NCBI GenBank assembly: GCA_910578115.1
Contig: CAJTPO010000019.1
Coordinates: 1 to 64,000 of the forward strand
DNA from: an uncultured Lachnospiraceae bacterium
GTDB taxonomy: Bacteria; Bacillota; Clostridia; Lachnospirales; Lachnospiraceae
DNA length: 64,000 nucleotides
Direction of reading: 5' to 3'
The position numbers and the translations under genes are program-made. Of the stretch, positions 18,368 through 27,500 are shown in pieces. Every line of letters starts with the position of its first letter. Position 1 is the first letter of the stretch. The notes under the pieces are model-generated. The model saw only the letters and a program-made list of their open reading frames with translations. It was not told the DNA's origin and searched no databases.

Positions 18368-19270
18368 TCAATCTTCCAACAATGCCCAGGCTCTGTTGAT
18401 CACCCGCTTTGTTCCGGCCAGGATCAGATCCCCGTCTTCTCCCTTCCAGGGTTTCACCTCGAAGGAAAGCACATACGGATCCTGAGGATTCAGAAAGCCT
18501 TCCTCCTTCAACACCTGGAAAAACTCCAGAAGCTGCTCCGTATCATTGGCACTTTCGGGATACCCAAATCTCGGATGCTGATCGCCGTAGGCCTCGCAGC
18601 CTTTCTTCACCACCGCATTCCCGATATGGAAATGCGTAATATAGGGACGCAGCGTGCGTACCACAAACCGGGAAGTCTCATAGGTGGTCGGAAAATGGGA
18701 CAGATCCACAATTAACCCGAAATTACTGCACCTGCTTCTCATATCGGCGGCAAAAGCAGCCGCATAGGGCGCCGGTCCGATCAGGGAAGCCTTATCCATA
18801 TCATAATCGAACACTTCCAGTTCCACGCTCATTCCCTTCGCAGCGGCGTAATTACACACATTCTGCGTGGTTTTCAAAAGCTGCCTGTAAGCCTCCTCTC
18901 TGGTCGCTTCCTCCCATTTACCGGCAAGAAAAGCAATGCCACGGGCACCAAGATACTCCGCTTCGTCCACCGCCTCGATCAGGGTCCGCTCCGCCTTTTC
19001 CCTGCCCGCTTCGTCAATATCATTGGGATTCAGTCCCGGACCCAAAAGTCTTGGCTGCGCCCCATAGCATACTCTCATATGCGCCTGCTCCAACATCTCT
19101 TTGGCTTTTGCACGTTTCTCGTCATCTGTAAACTGCGTCACCTCAAGAGCATCAAAATAATCGTCACAACCGAGGCTTTTAATGGAGGCGAGCACTTCAT
19201 AATCCACCGGCGGATGGCTCATCCACTGGATCGTCCCGATCTGAAAATATTTATGGATAGAATCTTTCAT
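18368..19270 (-). CDS. Sugar phosphate isomerase/epimerase, AP-endonuclease-2-type TIM barrel
   Basis: A 300-residue protein starting MKDSIHKYFQIGTIQWMSHP at 19270 with GGGAGAAAG upstream. The alternating beta-alpha pattern and acidic or histidine residues (DALEVTQF, SVELEVFDYD, GLIVDLSHFPT, ITHFHIGNAV, LSFEVKPW) match the xylose-isomerase-like TIM barrel family. That family includes hydroxypyruvate isomerase, tagatose epimerase and similar metal enzymes. It sits between the glyoxylate-carboligase-like gene and the hydroxyacid dehydrogenase, the same trio seen in glyoxylate utilisation (gcl, hyi, glxR). A hydroxypyruvate-isomerase role is therefore an inference from context only. Confidence 0.7.
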   Translation of the reverse strand: MKDSIHKYFQIGTIQWMSHPPVDYEVLASIKSLGCDDYFDALEVTQFTDDEKRAKAKEMLEQAHMRVCYGAQPRLLGPGLNPNDIDEAGREKAERTLIEAVDEAEYLGARGIAFLAGKWEEATREEAYRQLLKTTQNVCNYAAAKGMSVELEVFDYDMDKASLIGPAPYAAAFAADMRSRCSNFGLIVDLSHFPTTYETSRFVVRTLRPYITHFHIGNAVVKKGCEAYGDQHPRFGYPESANDTEQLLEFFQVLKEEGFLNPQDPYVLSFEVKPWKGEDGDLILAGTKRVINRAWALLED

Positions 19271-19323
19271 CCTTACTTTCTCCCTTCTTCCTGTCTTTCT
19301 TCTCAACCTTTATAAATTCTCAC

Positions 19324-19345
19324 GGCCTTTGCCAGGGCAAAGGCC
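19324..19345. other. Intercistronic hairpin
   Basis: A 9-bp perfect stem, GGCCTTTGC with GCAAAGGCC, has a 4-nt loop. It lies in the 179-nt gap between the ThDP enzyme and the TIM-barrel gene, without a U-tract. It may be an mRNA-stability or processing element rather than a terminator. Confidence 0.55.
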
Positions 19346-19449
19346 ATTTGCAGTAAATACAAAGACCTGGCTGAACTGTTACGTCTTTCTATCATTCATT
19401 TCCGTAATTTTATTCCACATTGCCTGATAGGACAGAGTCAGTCAGGCCG

Positions 19450-21135
19450 TTATGCTTCCGGAGCCCATGATTTCACTGCTGCGATGGAACCGCCCATATC
19501 ACAGAGCTGTTCTTTCACACAGACAGCGTCGATGATGTACGTCTTTCCGGATACCTTCGCACGCTCCAAAGCTGCCGTCAGCTCCTGCGGTGTGAATACA
19601 CGCTCACCCATGCAGCCAAACCCTTCCGCTACCTTCACATAATCCATCGTGCCATCCTGATTATAAGGCATTGATACCGCATACTCATAGCCATATGCCC
19701 CTTTCTGGTTCTGCCGGATCAGTCCCAGATTTGCATTGTTAACGATCACCACGATAACAGGCCTGTCAAATACGGCACAGACCGCAATCTCTTCCACCAT
19801 AAAGGTAAAACCGAAATCTCCCAGCACCGTCACACTGTACCGCTCCGGATGGGCCACCTTTGCCCCAAATGCCGCCGGAATATCAAATCCAAGCGTCCCG
19901 GCTCCTCCCGACGGAAGGTAACGGCGCGGCCTGTCGATCTGCTGCAGCTGTCCGGACCAGATCTGCACGATACCGCAGCCGGTGGTAAACATCGTATCCT
20001 CATCAAATGCCTTGTTAATCTCATGGAACACACGATGAGGCATGATCGGCACCGTATCGTAATCGGTCCTGCGCGCCATCTTTTCCCGCAGAGCCGGAAG
20101 CTCTTTCACCCGCGGATTGTCGGAAGGGGCGAGACCCTTTCGCTCCGCCGCCTGTGTCAATGCACGGATTGCCAGCGCCGCATCGGAAACGATTCCCAGA
20201 TCCGGCTCAAATACCTTGCCGATCTGCTTCGATTCAATATCGATATGTATGAACCTGCGTTCCCCGCGGTATACTTTCAGATCACCGGTATGCCTGTCGG
20301 AGAAGCGGCATCCGACTGCCAGAACAACATCCGACTCCAGCATATACTTATTTCCAACGGGCTGTCCCACCTGTATACCGGCATGACCGGCATTTAAAGG
20401 ATGCCCCGACGGAATTCCACCCTTTGCCATATAGGTGGTTATCACGGGAATCTGATACTTTTCGGCAAAGGCAATCAGTTCCGGTTCGGACTCCGACAAG
20501 GTCACCCCGCCGCCCATGATAATGACCGGGCTTTTGGCAGACGCCAGCATGTCGATGGCCTGATCGATCAGTTCCTGATCCGGCAAAACCTGTTCAACTT
20601 CTTTCGCCTCATACTGTGCTATATCAAATTCCAGCTCTGCCATCTGCACATCCAGCGGGAAATCGATCAGCACCGGACCAGGCTTCCCGGCACGCATCAA
20701 ATAGAAGGCCTCCCGCAGCATCTCCGGTACCTCTTCCGCCTTCATCGGACGAAATACCTTCTTGGTCACTGTCCCGGCAATGCTCACCATATCTACACAC
20801 TGAAAAGGATCCATGGAAAGCTGCCAGGTATTGGCCTGACCCACCATAGCCAACATCGGGATTGAATCGATATTGGCCGTATAAAGCCCTGTCACAAAAT
20901 TTGTCGCCCCCGGACCCGCGGTGCAGATCGCCAGCGCGATCTTATGGCCTGCCCGATAATAAGCGTCCGCCGCATGGGTACAGGCTTCCTCATGCCGCAT
21001 CCCATAATGGCTGATGGGCGCATTCTCTAAATATTTGTATACCGCATTGATCCCTGCTCCCGGAATCCCGAAGGCGTCGGTGATTCCTTCCTTTACCATG
21101 ATCTGAACTGCGGCTTCTCCTGCTGTTATCCTCAT
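19450..21135 (-). CDS. Thiamine-diphosphate enzyme, glyoxylate-carboligase/acetolactate-synthase-like
   Basis: A 561-residue three-domain ThDP enzyme. The N-terminal domain has GIPGAGINAVYKYLENAP and RHEEACTHAADAYYRAG. A central domain follows, then the cofactor motif GDFGFTFMVEEIA ... VNNANLGLIRQNQ. Segments such as LMRAGKPGPVLIDFPLDVQM and GDFxFxFxxEE are closest to glyoxylate carboligase (Gcl). However, the residue that is Val51 in E. coli Gcl is the canonical Glu here (RHEEA), as in ordinary ThDP enzymes. The start at 21135 has AGGAGAGGAG upstream. Neighbours (isomerase, hydroxyacid dehydrogenase) suggest carboligation of a glyoxylate- or pyruvate-like 2-keto acid. A decarboxylase or acetolactate synthase paralog is an alternative. 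Confidence 0.7.
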   Translation of the reverse strand: MRITAGEAAVQIMVKEGITDAFGIPGAGINAVYKYLENAPISHYGMRHEEACTHAADAYYRAGHKIALAICTAGPGATNFVTGLYTANIDSIPMLAMVGQANTWQLSMDPFQCVDMVSIAGTVTKKVFRPMKAEEVPEMLREAFYLMRAGKPGPVLIDFPLDVQMAELEFDIAQYEAKEVEQVLPDQELIDQAIDMLASAKSPVIIMGGGVTLSESEPELIAFAEKYQIPVITTYMAKGGIPSGHPLNAGHAGIQVGQPVGNKYMLESDVVLAVGCRFSDRHTGDLKVYRGERRFIHIDIESKQIGKVFEPDLGIVSDAALAIRALTQAAERKGLAPSDNPRVKELPALREKMARRTDYDTVPIMPHRVFHEINKAFDEDTMFTTGCGIVQIWSGQLQQIDRPRRYLPSGGAGTLGFDIPAAFGAKVAHPERYSVTVLGDFGFTFMVEEIAVCAVFDRPVIVVIVNNANLGLIRQNQKGAYGYEYAVSMPYNQDGTMDYVKVAEGFGCMGERVFTPQELTAALERAKVSGKTYIIDAVCVKEQLCDMGGSIAAVKSWAPEA

Positions 21136-21180
21136 ACTTTTGCTCCTCTCCTGTCTCAATTCGGAAGAATTTCGTCTTTC

Positions 21181-22572
21181 TCATTCTTTATAATTTACCG
21201 GTTCTGTCTCAAACCAGACATTCCCCTTCTCCAACGCTGCTCTCAACGTCCCATACGGCAGTTCCCTGACGTCGGCAATGCCCTGTAATGCACTGAGCGC
21301 TGCCGCCGTTCCGGCCGCCTGCCCCTGTCCCATACAGGACACCGTATTGCGGGTGGACATGTGAGCATCGTGATCGGATGTGATCATCATGCCAATGGAA
21401 AATAAATTGGTCAATTTCTTCGGCACGATAGCGCGATACGGAATCCCGTAAGTTCCTCCGTTCTTCACCTGAAATTTAGGCGCTTCATCATGAAAACCGT
21501 AGGTAAAGATATCATCCGCGAAATGCGTTGCGTTAATGATCTCTTCATTGCTCAGATCATATTCGCATTCGATACAGCGTGCCCGGCGGATGGTGATGGC
21601 CGGAGCCGTCCTGGCGATAAATGCGTCCTGGCTTCCGGGAATCACATCCTTAAGCAGCTTTAAGGCTCCCTGCTGTCTTCTGCGCAGCTCAAACTCCGCG
21701 TCCGAGAGCGCTTCTGCCTTAACCGGGCTCTCAGGCATCATATAATTAAGTTTAATAAACATAAAGTAGTTGTCATGCAGTGTGGTCGTAACCGTATGCA
21801 TACCAAGTGCGCGGGCACGGGCTCCAAAATCTCCCGGCAGATTCTCCCAGTTGCCGTCCACGCGGATCAGCTTTCCCTCTCTGCCGTCTCTCGGCCCGTA
21901 AGCATATTCCTTCAGCGCACCATTTTCCTTCAGGAAACTGTAATAGCTGTCAATATCGATACCACCGATGCCCATGCTGTTGGCAACCGCATAGTCATTC
22001 GGCTCCGTGTAGGGCGCACCGGCGCGGGCCGACAGGTCGCCATAGCCTGTAGCATCGATGAACACCCTGCCCATAAGCGCTCCACAACCCTCATGGGATT
22101 CCGTGATAATGCCCTTAATGCTGTTACCTTCCGTCACGGCATCCACCACCATCGTATTTAAGAATACCTGAACACCGGCTTCCCGCAGCATCTGCAGCGC
22201 TGTATATTTATAGAGTTCCACATCCACGCAGAGGGCGTCAGAATCATATCCGTAATTCATCATCGTCTCGTTATGGCCGGACGCACCGCCGACTTTTGTC
22301 AAACGATCAATAAACTCTTCCGGAATCCCTCTGACGATCTTCTTCTTCTCCACCCCCGGAAACGGTTTCCAGAGATTATAGAAACTGTGCAGTCCGCATC
22401 CGCCCTCCGCTGCAATTCCGCCTACATATCCCTTGTACTCCACCACCGCCGTCCTCGCGCCGGCTCTCGCAGCGGCCAGCGCGGCGATAACGCCGCCTGT
22501 TCCTGCCCCGCAGACCACCACATCAAATTCTTTTGCATTTACCCGTATTTCCGGGCGAATTATATAATCCAT
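21181..22572 (-). CDS. FAD-dependent oxidoreductase (FAD_oxidored family), copy 1
   Basis: A 463-residue flavoprotein with an N-terminal dinucleotide-binding fold VVVCGAGTGGVIAALAAARA (about 19-38) and acidic end VVEYKGYVGG. It also has FIDATGYGDLSARAGAPY (near 170-187) and the C-terminal STRNTVSCMGQGQAAGTAAAL block typical of PF12831-type proteins. No signal peptide is present. It is paralogous to the next gene upstream, sharing motifs such as GGxxxNGAGPLHSFFNL and GGxAxEGGCGLHSFYNL. The pair probably oxidises hydroxyl or amino groups of the imported substrate or its breakdown product. AAAGGTGCAGG precedes the ATG. Confidence 0.75.
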   Translation of the reverse strand: MDYIIRPEIRVNAKEFDVVVCGAGTGGVIAALAAARAGARTAVVEYKGYVGGIAAEGGCGLHSFYNLWKPFPGVEKKKIVRGIPEEFIDRLTKVGGASGHNETMMNYGYDSDALCVDVELYKYTALQMLREAGVQVFLNTMVVDAVTEGNSIKGIITESHEGCGALMGRVFIDATGYGDLSARAGAPYTEPNDYAVANSMGIGGIDIDSYYSFLKENGALKEYAYGPRDGREGKLIRVDGNWENLPGDFGARARALGMHTVTTTLHDNYFMFIKLNYMMPESPVKAEALSDAEFELRRRQQGALKLLKDVIPGSQDAFIARTAPAITIRRARCIECEYDLSNEEIINATHFADDIFTYGFHDEAPKFQVKNGGTYGIPYRAIVPKKLTNLFSIGMMITSDHDAHMSTRNTVSCMGQGQAAGTAAALSALQGIADVRELPYGTLRAALEKGNVWFETEPVNYKE

Positions 22573-22646
22573 AAGCTTACCTGCACCTTTCTGTCCTTTT
22601 CCCTCATCCTATCGTAAACGGCATGACAAATTTCTGTTGCCGTTCT

Positions 22647-24011
22647 CTATAAGAAGACACCCTGCTTTCTCAATTCCGTGCGCAGCAGCTCCGTATCCAG
22701 TTGTCTGGGCACTACCCCCTCTCTGGCACAAAGAGCCGCCGCCGTTCCCACGGCCTGTCCCTGCGCCATGCAGGAAGCGGTGTTCCTGGTAGACATATGA
22801 GCATCCCACTCGCTGGTGATCAGACGTCCCGCAACCAGGAGTCCGTCCACCTTCACCGGCAGCAGCGCACGGTAAGGCAGTCCATAGTAGCCGCCGTCCT
22901 TGATCATAATGCGCGGCGCACAGTCATGGAAACCGTACAGCATCACCTCGTCGTCAAACCGGGCACAATTTACGATCTCGTCCAGAGACATATCGTGTTC
23001 GCAGCGCACTACTCTTGTGTAGCGCACCCCGATACATGCCGGCGTCCAGCTCACATATGCCTTCTCAAATCCGGGAATATGTTCCCGCAGCATCCTGGAC
23101 AGCGTCATGGCCTGATGCCGCAGGGTGATCTCCGCCTCTGACAGGGCTTCCGTATCCGTGGCATCCACATTCCGCAAAGTCGCTGAATTAATATAACTGT
23201 AATTATTTTCGTGCAGCGAAAATCCCAGCGGTCCCCACATGCCGCTCTTATCCATAAACTCGGCAAACAGCGGAATCTTATGGAGATTAAAACCAAGACG
23301 TATGATGTGGTCCACATCGCTTCCCTTATCTCCCTCGATCAGCTGCGTAATCATATCGTTCTCTTTCAGGAAAGCCACCAGTCGTTCCATATCGACGCCT
23401 GTCATACCAAACGGGAATCCGGCGCTGGTGGTGTCATGCTTCTTAATAAATTCCGCACCCGAAAACGCTGCAATATCACCGTCGCCCGTCGTGTCGATCA
23501 CCGCCCTGGCCTCTATGACTTCCCGTCCCGATTTGCCTTCAATGATCACACCCCTGATGCAGTCGCCATCCATCACGGCACCCACAGCCATCGTGTGCAG
23601 CAATACCTTGACGTTACACTCCTCCAGCATCGTAAATGCCATATCCTTGAATTCTTCCCAATCCATCAGCGTAATCATGGAATCATAGCTGCCGCCCTTA
23701 TCCTGTTCCAGATGCCCCGGCGACGCTCCCGCCTCCTGCATCCTGGTAACGATCTCCTGCGGAATTCCGCGTATCACCTGAATCTTCCCGGCATCCGGAA
23801 ACGCCTTATACAAGTTAAAAAAGCTGTGCAGCGGGCCGGCTCCATTGATCAGTGAACCGCCGATATAACCATACCGTTCCACCAGTATCGTCCTGGCTCC
23901 GCTTCTTGCCGCCGCCAGTGCCGCCACAAATCCGGCCGTACCGCCGCCGCATACCAAAACATCACATTCATAACGAACGGGAGTTTCCAATGTCTCCTTT
24001 ATTGTTCTCAT
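22647..24011 (-). CDS. FAD-dependent oxidoreductase (FAD_oxidored family), copy 2
   Basis: A 454-residue flavoprotein with VLVCGGGTAGFVAALAAARS (about 18-37), LVERYGYIGGSLINGAGPLH, VIDTTGDGDIAAFSGAEF and a C-terminal STRNTASCMAQGQAVGTAAAL block. It closely parallels its downstream neighbour, so the two genes arose by duplication; they may form a heteromer or act on successive substrates. Its ATG lies 3 nt after the stop of the large GH-like gene, with GGAAGGG inside that gene's end, indicating coupled translation. No membrane segment or export signal is visible. The substrate is unknown. Confidence 0.75.
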   Translation of the reverse strand: MRTIKETLETPVRYECDVLVCGGGTAGFVAALAAARSGARTILVERYGYIGGSLINGAGPLHSFFNLYKAFPDAGKIQVIRGIPQEIVTRMQEAGASPGHLEQDKGGSYDSMITLMDWEEFKDMAFTMLEECNVKVLLHTMAVGAVMDGDCIRGVIIEGKSGREVIEARAVIDTTGDGDIAAFSGAEFIKKHDTTSAGFPFGMTGVDMERLVAFLKENDMITQLIEGDKGSDVDHIIRLGFNLHKIPLFAEFMDKSGMWGPLGFSLHENNYSYINSATLRNVDATDTEALSEAEITLRHQAMTLSRMLREHIPGFEKAYVSWTPACIGVRYTRVVRCEHDMSLDEIVNCARFDDEVMLYGFHDCAPRIMIKDGGYYGLPYRALLPVKVDGLLVAGRLITSEWDAHMSTRNTASCMAQGQAVGTAAALCAREGVVPRQLDTELLRTELRKQGVFL

Positions 24012-24014
24012 CGC

Positions 24015-26615
24015 TTATATCCCTTCCTTTCTACAGTTTCCATCCTGTACCCTGATCACGTGATACGGATACGGGTACTGCGGATGATAGATGCCGGGAA
24101 ATACCCTGCACGAACGCTCATCCGACATTGCTGTCACATAGACCATCAGATCCCATTGATCCGTCACATAAGAAGCCGGAATCTCTGCCACATAGCCCCC
24201 TGTTCTGCGCTCCATCCCAAGTTCATGGAACAGACCTTCCGTCTGGTCAACATGCCGGTAATGCAGAACCGGTGCCTCTTTCAGAGATGCTGCCACCTCT
24301 GTCTCCACACGGATTGTCACCGCCTCTCCCGCTTTTGCCGTCTCCGGCCAGACACCATACAGAACCGGTGCGGCATTTGCCGTCACATCATGCAGCAGCT
24401 TCTCCGGCACAACGCCTTCTTCCTGCATCATCTTTTGCAGCATCGCCTGATCCGCCAGCAGCTCCTTCGTCAGATCCTTCCAGGTTCCCCGCCTGGTTTT
24501 CGTGCCGGCGGTGCTGAAATCCAGATCGTGATAATAGTATCTGCATCCGGCATCCGCCAGATCATTCCAATGTCCGATCGCCGCTTCCAAATGCAGCGCT
24601 GCATCCGTCAGCCATGACTTCTCCTCCGTCCGCCGAAACATCGCCAGTGCAAACGCGGCGTAAATCTTCGCCTCATGATAGCGGGCAAACGAGATAAGCA
24701 TGGATACATCCACTGCCAGCGCAAGCGCCTCCGGATTACTGGAAAGTTCTTCCGTCGGCAGACCCTTCATCTCATTTTCCGCCTCTTTTGCCAAATCTGA
24801 CAAAAATCCGGCATACTGGAGCGGCGTGTATTTTCCCTGCATCTTATGCTCCGCCAGATCCGCAGCGTACTCATCAATCCCGTAAAAAAGTCCATGATCG
24901 CTCGGTTCCGTACTGCCGTATGTGAGAGATTTCACAAAGTCATATTTCTGCATTTCATAAATATTATTTTCCTCAAACAGCGCCCATCCTGTGTTCATCT
25001 CCGTCCAGTAACGCAGGGAAGGATGTACCGGCATATGTACCGTAGTCACAAAGGGGACGATCTTACTCGCCGCCGCCAGCGCACGCTGTGCTGCACCGGC
25101 TTTTTCACCGAAATGACGGACAAATTCACTGCTCCATACCTCCGGGTCCGTCTGTGCATTGTATCCCAGACGTCCAAACATCGTATACCAGGAAAAGAAT
25201 CTCTCATCCTCCCATCTGCCGGACCTGAGAGCCGGATCCGCGAAAGTCTGCCAGGCCTCCTTATGAGACTGTTCATAGCCATATTTCAGGGCCAGCGGTG
25301 CATTTACCTGAAAACCGTCGGACCCGGAAAGCGCACAGCTTTGAGAAAACCTTCTGGCATAATCAGCATCTCCCCACAGGAACAGATTCGTAGAACCATA
25401 ATTCCAGAGACGGAAGATCACCGGATAACGCAGCGGTTTCTCCAGCATATCTGCATAGGAATATCTTCTGGAATGATTATAATTATCCAACTGCTCCAGC
25501 TCCTCGGTCCGCATAATCGACAGATGATACGGCAGCGCTGCGTGTTCGCACCAGTACTTCGTCGGCACTTCCACCTGTAATCCCCGGGAATGTGCATGTG
25601 CCACCATCTCTTCCGTAAGTCCTTTTGCCCGCAGATCCAGTATAAAATCACGTCCCAGTTCACCGCCAGCATCTGCCACCGCGTCTGCACAGTGATTCCA
25701 GAAATCAGCGGCCGACACCTGCGTGCCCACACCGGATTCATGATTCACCCGGAACGATACGATGTCAATGTCCGGCACTTCCCTCAACAGCGCTTTCAGT
25801 CCGGCATAACAGTAATCGGAAAGTTCCCTTTCATCTTCCGGAAGCCCGTCTACCAGCGTATCCTGCTCCTCGGTCCACGGCCGCTGCTGCCAGGTTGCAA
25901 ACACAAACCGTATACTGTATGCATGGCACAGATCGACTAACCGCCGCAGTGCTTTCAGATTTGCCGCCGCATCCTCTTTCGTAAACCGCAGCGGCCTGAT
26001 CCGATTATAACCCTCCACTTCCTGCAGGAAGAACGGATAAGGCGGCGCCATATACGGCGTGTCAAACCCCACAATCAGACACAGGCGGTTAAATCTCGCT
26101 CTGGCAAGACGCCTCAGATAATACTGCCAGAATTCCTCAGACAGGAACCATTCATTGTCCAAATGCCCCACTATGTAACGATCCATACAGCGCACCGCAT
26201 TATCCGGTTCTTCGTAATATTCCTGCGCCATAACCAGGGCTTCGGCGCCTTTCTCCTGTACCCGACGCGCCATTTCCAAAAGCAGATACATCAACCCGGC
26301 ATCATCGGCCCCGACAAGCACCAGCACACGCCCTTTCCTCACCGGCACATAACAGCATAACAGGCTTTCCGGCTTTTTCGGCGTTTCCTTTCCGGCCCCG
26401 GCCAGCAGTACCTGCATGCGGATATCCGCCGACGTACCGATCGCCACGGTAATTTCCTCCTTCTGCACGTCAGTCGTCCAGTGACTTTTTTCCCGCAGAC
26501 ATACCTTTTGTTCCTGTAACGCCCCGATCAGTTCTTCTCTGCCAAAAACGGCTCCGTTTTTAACACCAAAACTGCACAGTGCGATTCTATATTCCTGCTT
26601 CATAATTTTCTCCAT
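24015..26615 (-). CDS. Large glycoside-hydrolase-like protein (GH67/GH20-type TIM barrel)
   Basis: An 866-residue cytoplasmic protein without signal peptide. Residues 1-130 resemble the small alpha/beta domain that precedes catalytic barrels in GH20 and GH67 (VAIGTSADIR, GRVLVLVGADDAGLMYLLLE). A TIM-barrel-like centre follows (MDRYIVGHLDNEWF, YYLRRLARARFNRLCLI, DIVSFRVNHESGVGTQ with a candidate acid Glu, LRLWNYGSTNLFLWGDA-like strand). The rest is helical, with a C-terminal beta domain (about 740-850). AGGAG lies 7 nt before the ATG. Downstream of a sugar ABC importer, it probably cleaves an imported oligosaccharide, perhaps a uronic-acid one. The exact family was not established. Confidence 0.5.
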   Translation of the reverse strand: MEKIMKQEYRIALCSFGVKNGAVFGREELIGALQEQKVCLREKSHWTTDVQKEEITVAIGTSADIRMQVLLAGAGKETPKKPESLLCCYVPVRKGRVLVLVGADDAGLMYLLLEMARRVQEKGAEALVMAQEYYEEPDNAVRCMDRYIVGHLDNEWFLSEEFWQYYLRRLARARFNRLCLIVGFDTPYMAPPYPFFLQEVEGYNRIRPLRFTKEDAAANLKALRRLVDLCHAYSIRFVFATWQQRPWTEEQDTLVDGLPEDERELSDYCYAGLKALLREVPDIDIVSFRVNHESGVGTQVSAADFWNHCADAVADAGGELGRDFILDLRAKGLTEEMVAHAHSRGLQVEVPTKYWCEHAALPYHLSIMRTEELEQLDNYNHSRRYSYADMLEKPLRYPVIFRLWNYGSTNLFLWGDADYARRFSQSCALSGSDGFQVNAPLALKYGYEQSHKEAWQTFADPALRSGRWEDERFFSWYTMFGRLGYNAQTDPEVWSSEFVRHFGEKAGAAQRALAAASKIVPFVTTVHMPVHPSLRYWTEMNTGWALFEENNIYEMQKYDFVKSLTYGSTEPSDHGLFYGIDEYAADLAEHKMQGKYTPLQYAGFLSDLAKEAENEMKGLPTEELSSNPEALALAVDVSMLISFARYHEAKIYAAFALAMFRRTEEKSWLTDAALHLEAAIGHWNDLADAGCRYYYHDLDFSTAGTKTRRGTWKDLTKELLADQAMLQKMMQEEGVVPEKLLHDVTANAAPVLYGVWPETAKAGEAVTIRVETEVAASLKEAPVLHYRHVDQTEGLFHELGMERRTGGYVAEIPASYVTDQWDLMVYVTAMSDERSCRVFPGIYHPQYPYPYHVIRVQDGNCRKEGI

Positions 26616-26646
26616 TTCTGCGCTCCTTTTTCTTCAATTAATTTCC

Positions 26647-27483
26647 TTACTCTTTTAATCCAGATGTTGCAATGCCCGCCACAAACTGCTTCTGGAAAGC
26701 CAGAAAAACGGCAAAAATCGGTAATAATGAGCAGACAGATGCCGCCATAATAGCACCGTAACTGGCCGAATTTTCATCACGGAAAAAGTTCAGTCCCAGA
26801 GGGATCGTCGCCAGTTCTTTGCTTCTGATATAGACAAGCGGTGCTTCATAGTCATTCCAGGAACCCACAAACTGGAAAATGATCAGCGCACTGAATGCCG
26901 GTATCGCAAGCGGCACTACAATCCTTGAAAATATCGTGAAATGTCCGGCTCCATCCATCTTCGCCGACTCACAAAGTTCATCCGGTATCGACAGAAAGAA
27001 CTGCCGCAGCATAAATGTGCCAAATGCAGTAAACATTCCCGGTAAGATCAATGCCAGATGCGTATTATAAATTCCAAATGCCTTAAAAAGAACATAACGC
27101 GGGATCAGCATCATCTGTGCCGGAAAAGCCAGCGTCGACAGATAGATCAGGAAAATAACCTCCCTGCCACGGAACTTGATCTTGGCAAAAGCATACGCCG
27201 CCAGAGCGCTGGTCAGCACCTCTCCTGTAACTGAAAGTAACGTAACCTTCATGGAATTTGCAAAAAATCTGGAAAACGGAACATCAGAATTCCACACCCT
27301 GTCATAATTAGCCCATGTAAAATTCCTGGGAATCCACTCGATGGGGAAATTAAATATCTGATTATCCGGTTTGAAGGACGCCGACAGCATCCAGGCAAAC
27401 GGCAGCAGCATTATAATGGAAATTACCGCCATGATCACCGTCAGGACTATTTTTGTAACCAATCGTTTCTTTTGATAACCCAT
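26647..27483 (-). CDS. Sugar ABC transporter permease, MalG/AraQ type
   Basis: A 278-residue inner membrane subunit with six hydrophobic segments (first at about 10-32). The cytoplasmic EAA-like loop ELCESAKMDGAGHFTIFSRIVVPLAIPA (about 173-200) contacts the ATPase. It forms a heterodimer with the permease encoded just upstream, carrying sugar delivered by the lipoprotein. AAGGAGG lies 7 nt before the ATG. No ATPase gene is in the cluster, as is usual for CUT1 importers in Firmicutes that share an MsmX-type ATPase. Identification is firm; substrate is not known. Confidence 0.88.
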   Translation of the reverse strand: MGYQKKRLVTKIVLTVIMAVISIIMLLPFAWMLSASFKPDNQIFNFPIEWIPRNFTWANYDRVWNSDVPFSRFFANSMKVTLLSVTGEVLTSALAAYAFAKIKFRGREVIFLIYLSTLAFPAQMMLIPRYVLFKAFGIYNTHLALILPGMFTAFGTFMLRQFFLSIPDELCESAKMDGAGHFTIFSRIVVPLAIPAFSALIIFQFVGSWNDYEAPLVYIRSKELATIPLGLNFFRDENSASYGAIMAASVCSLLPIFAVFLAFQKQFVAGIATSGLKE

Positions 27484-27500
27484 ATCCTACCTCCTTGCCG

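Noticed and set aside
7524..19382. Shared 16-mer CTGGCTGAACTGTTAC at 7524-7539 and 19367-19382
   Set aside because: One 16-bp match in 64 kb is close to chance, and the flanks do not match. It is not supported as a regulatory site.
19450..21135. Firm naming as gcl
   Set aside because: The catalytic Glu is present where Gcl has Val, so the assignment as glyoxylate carboligase is left open.
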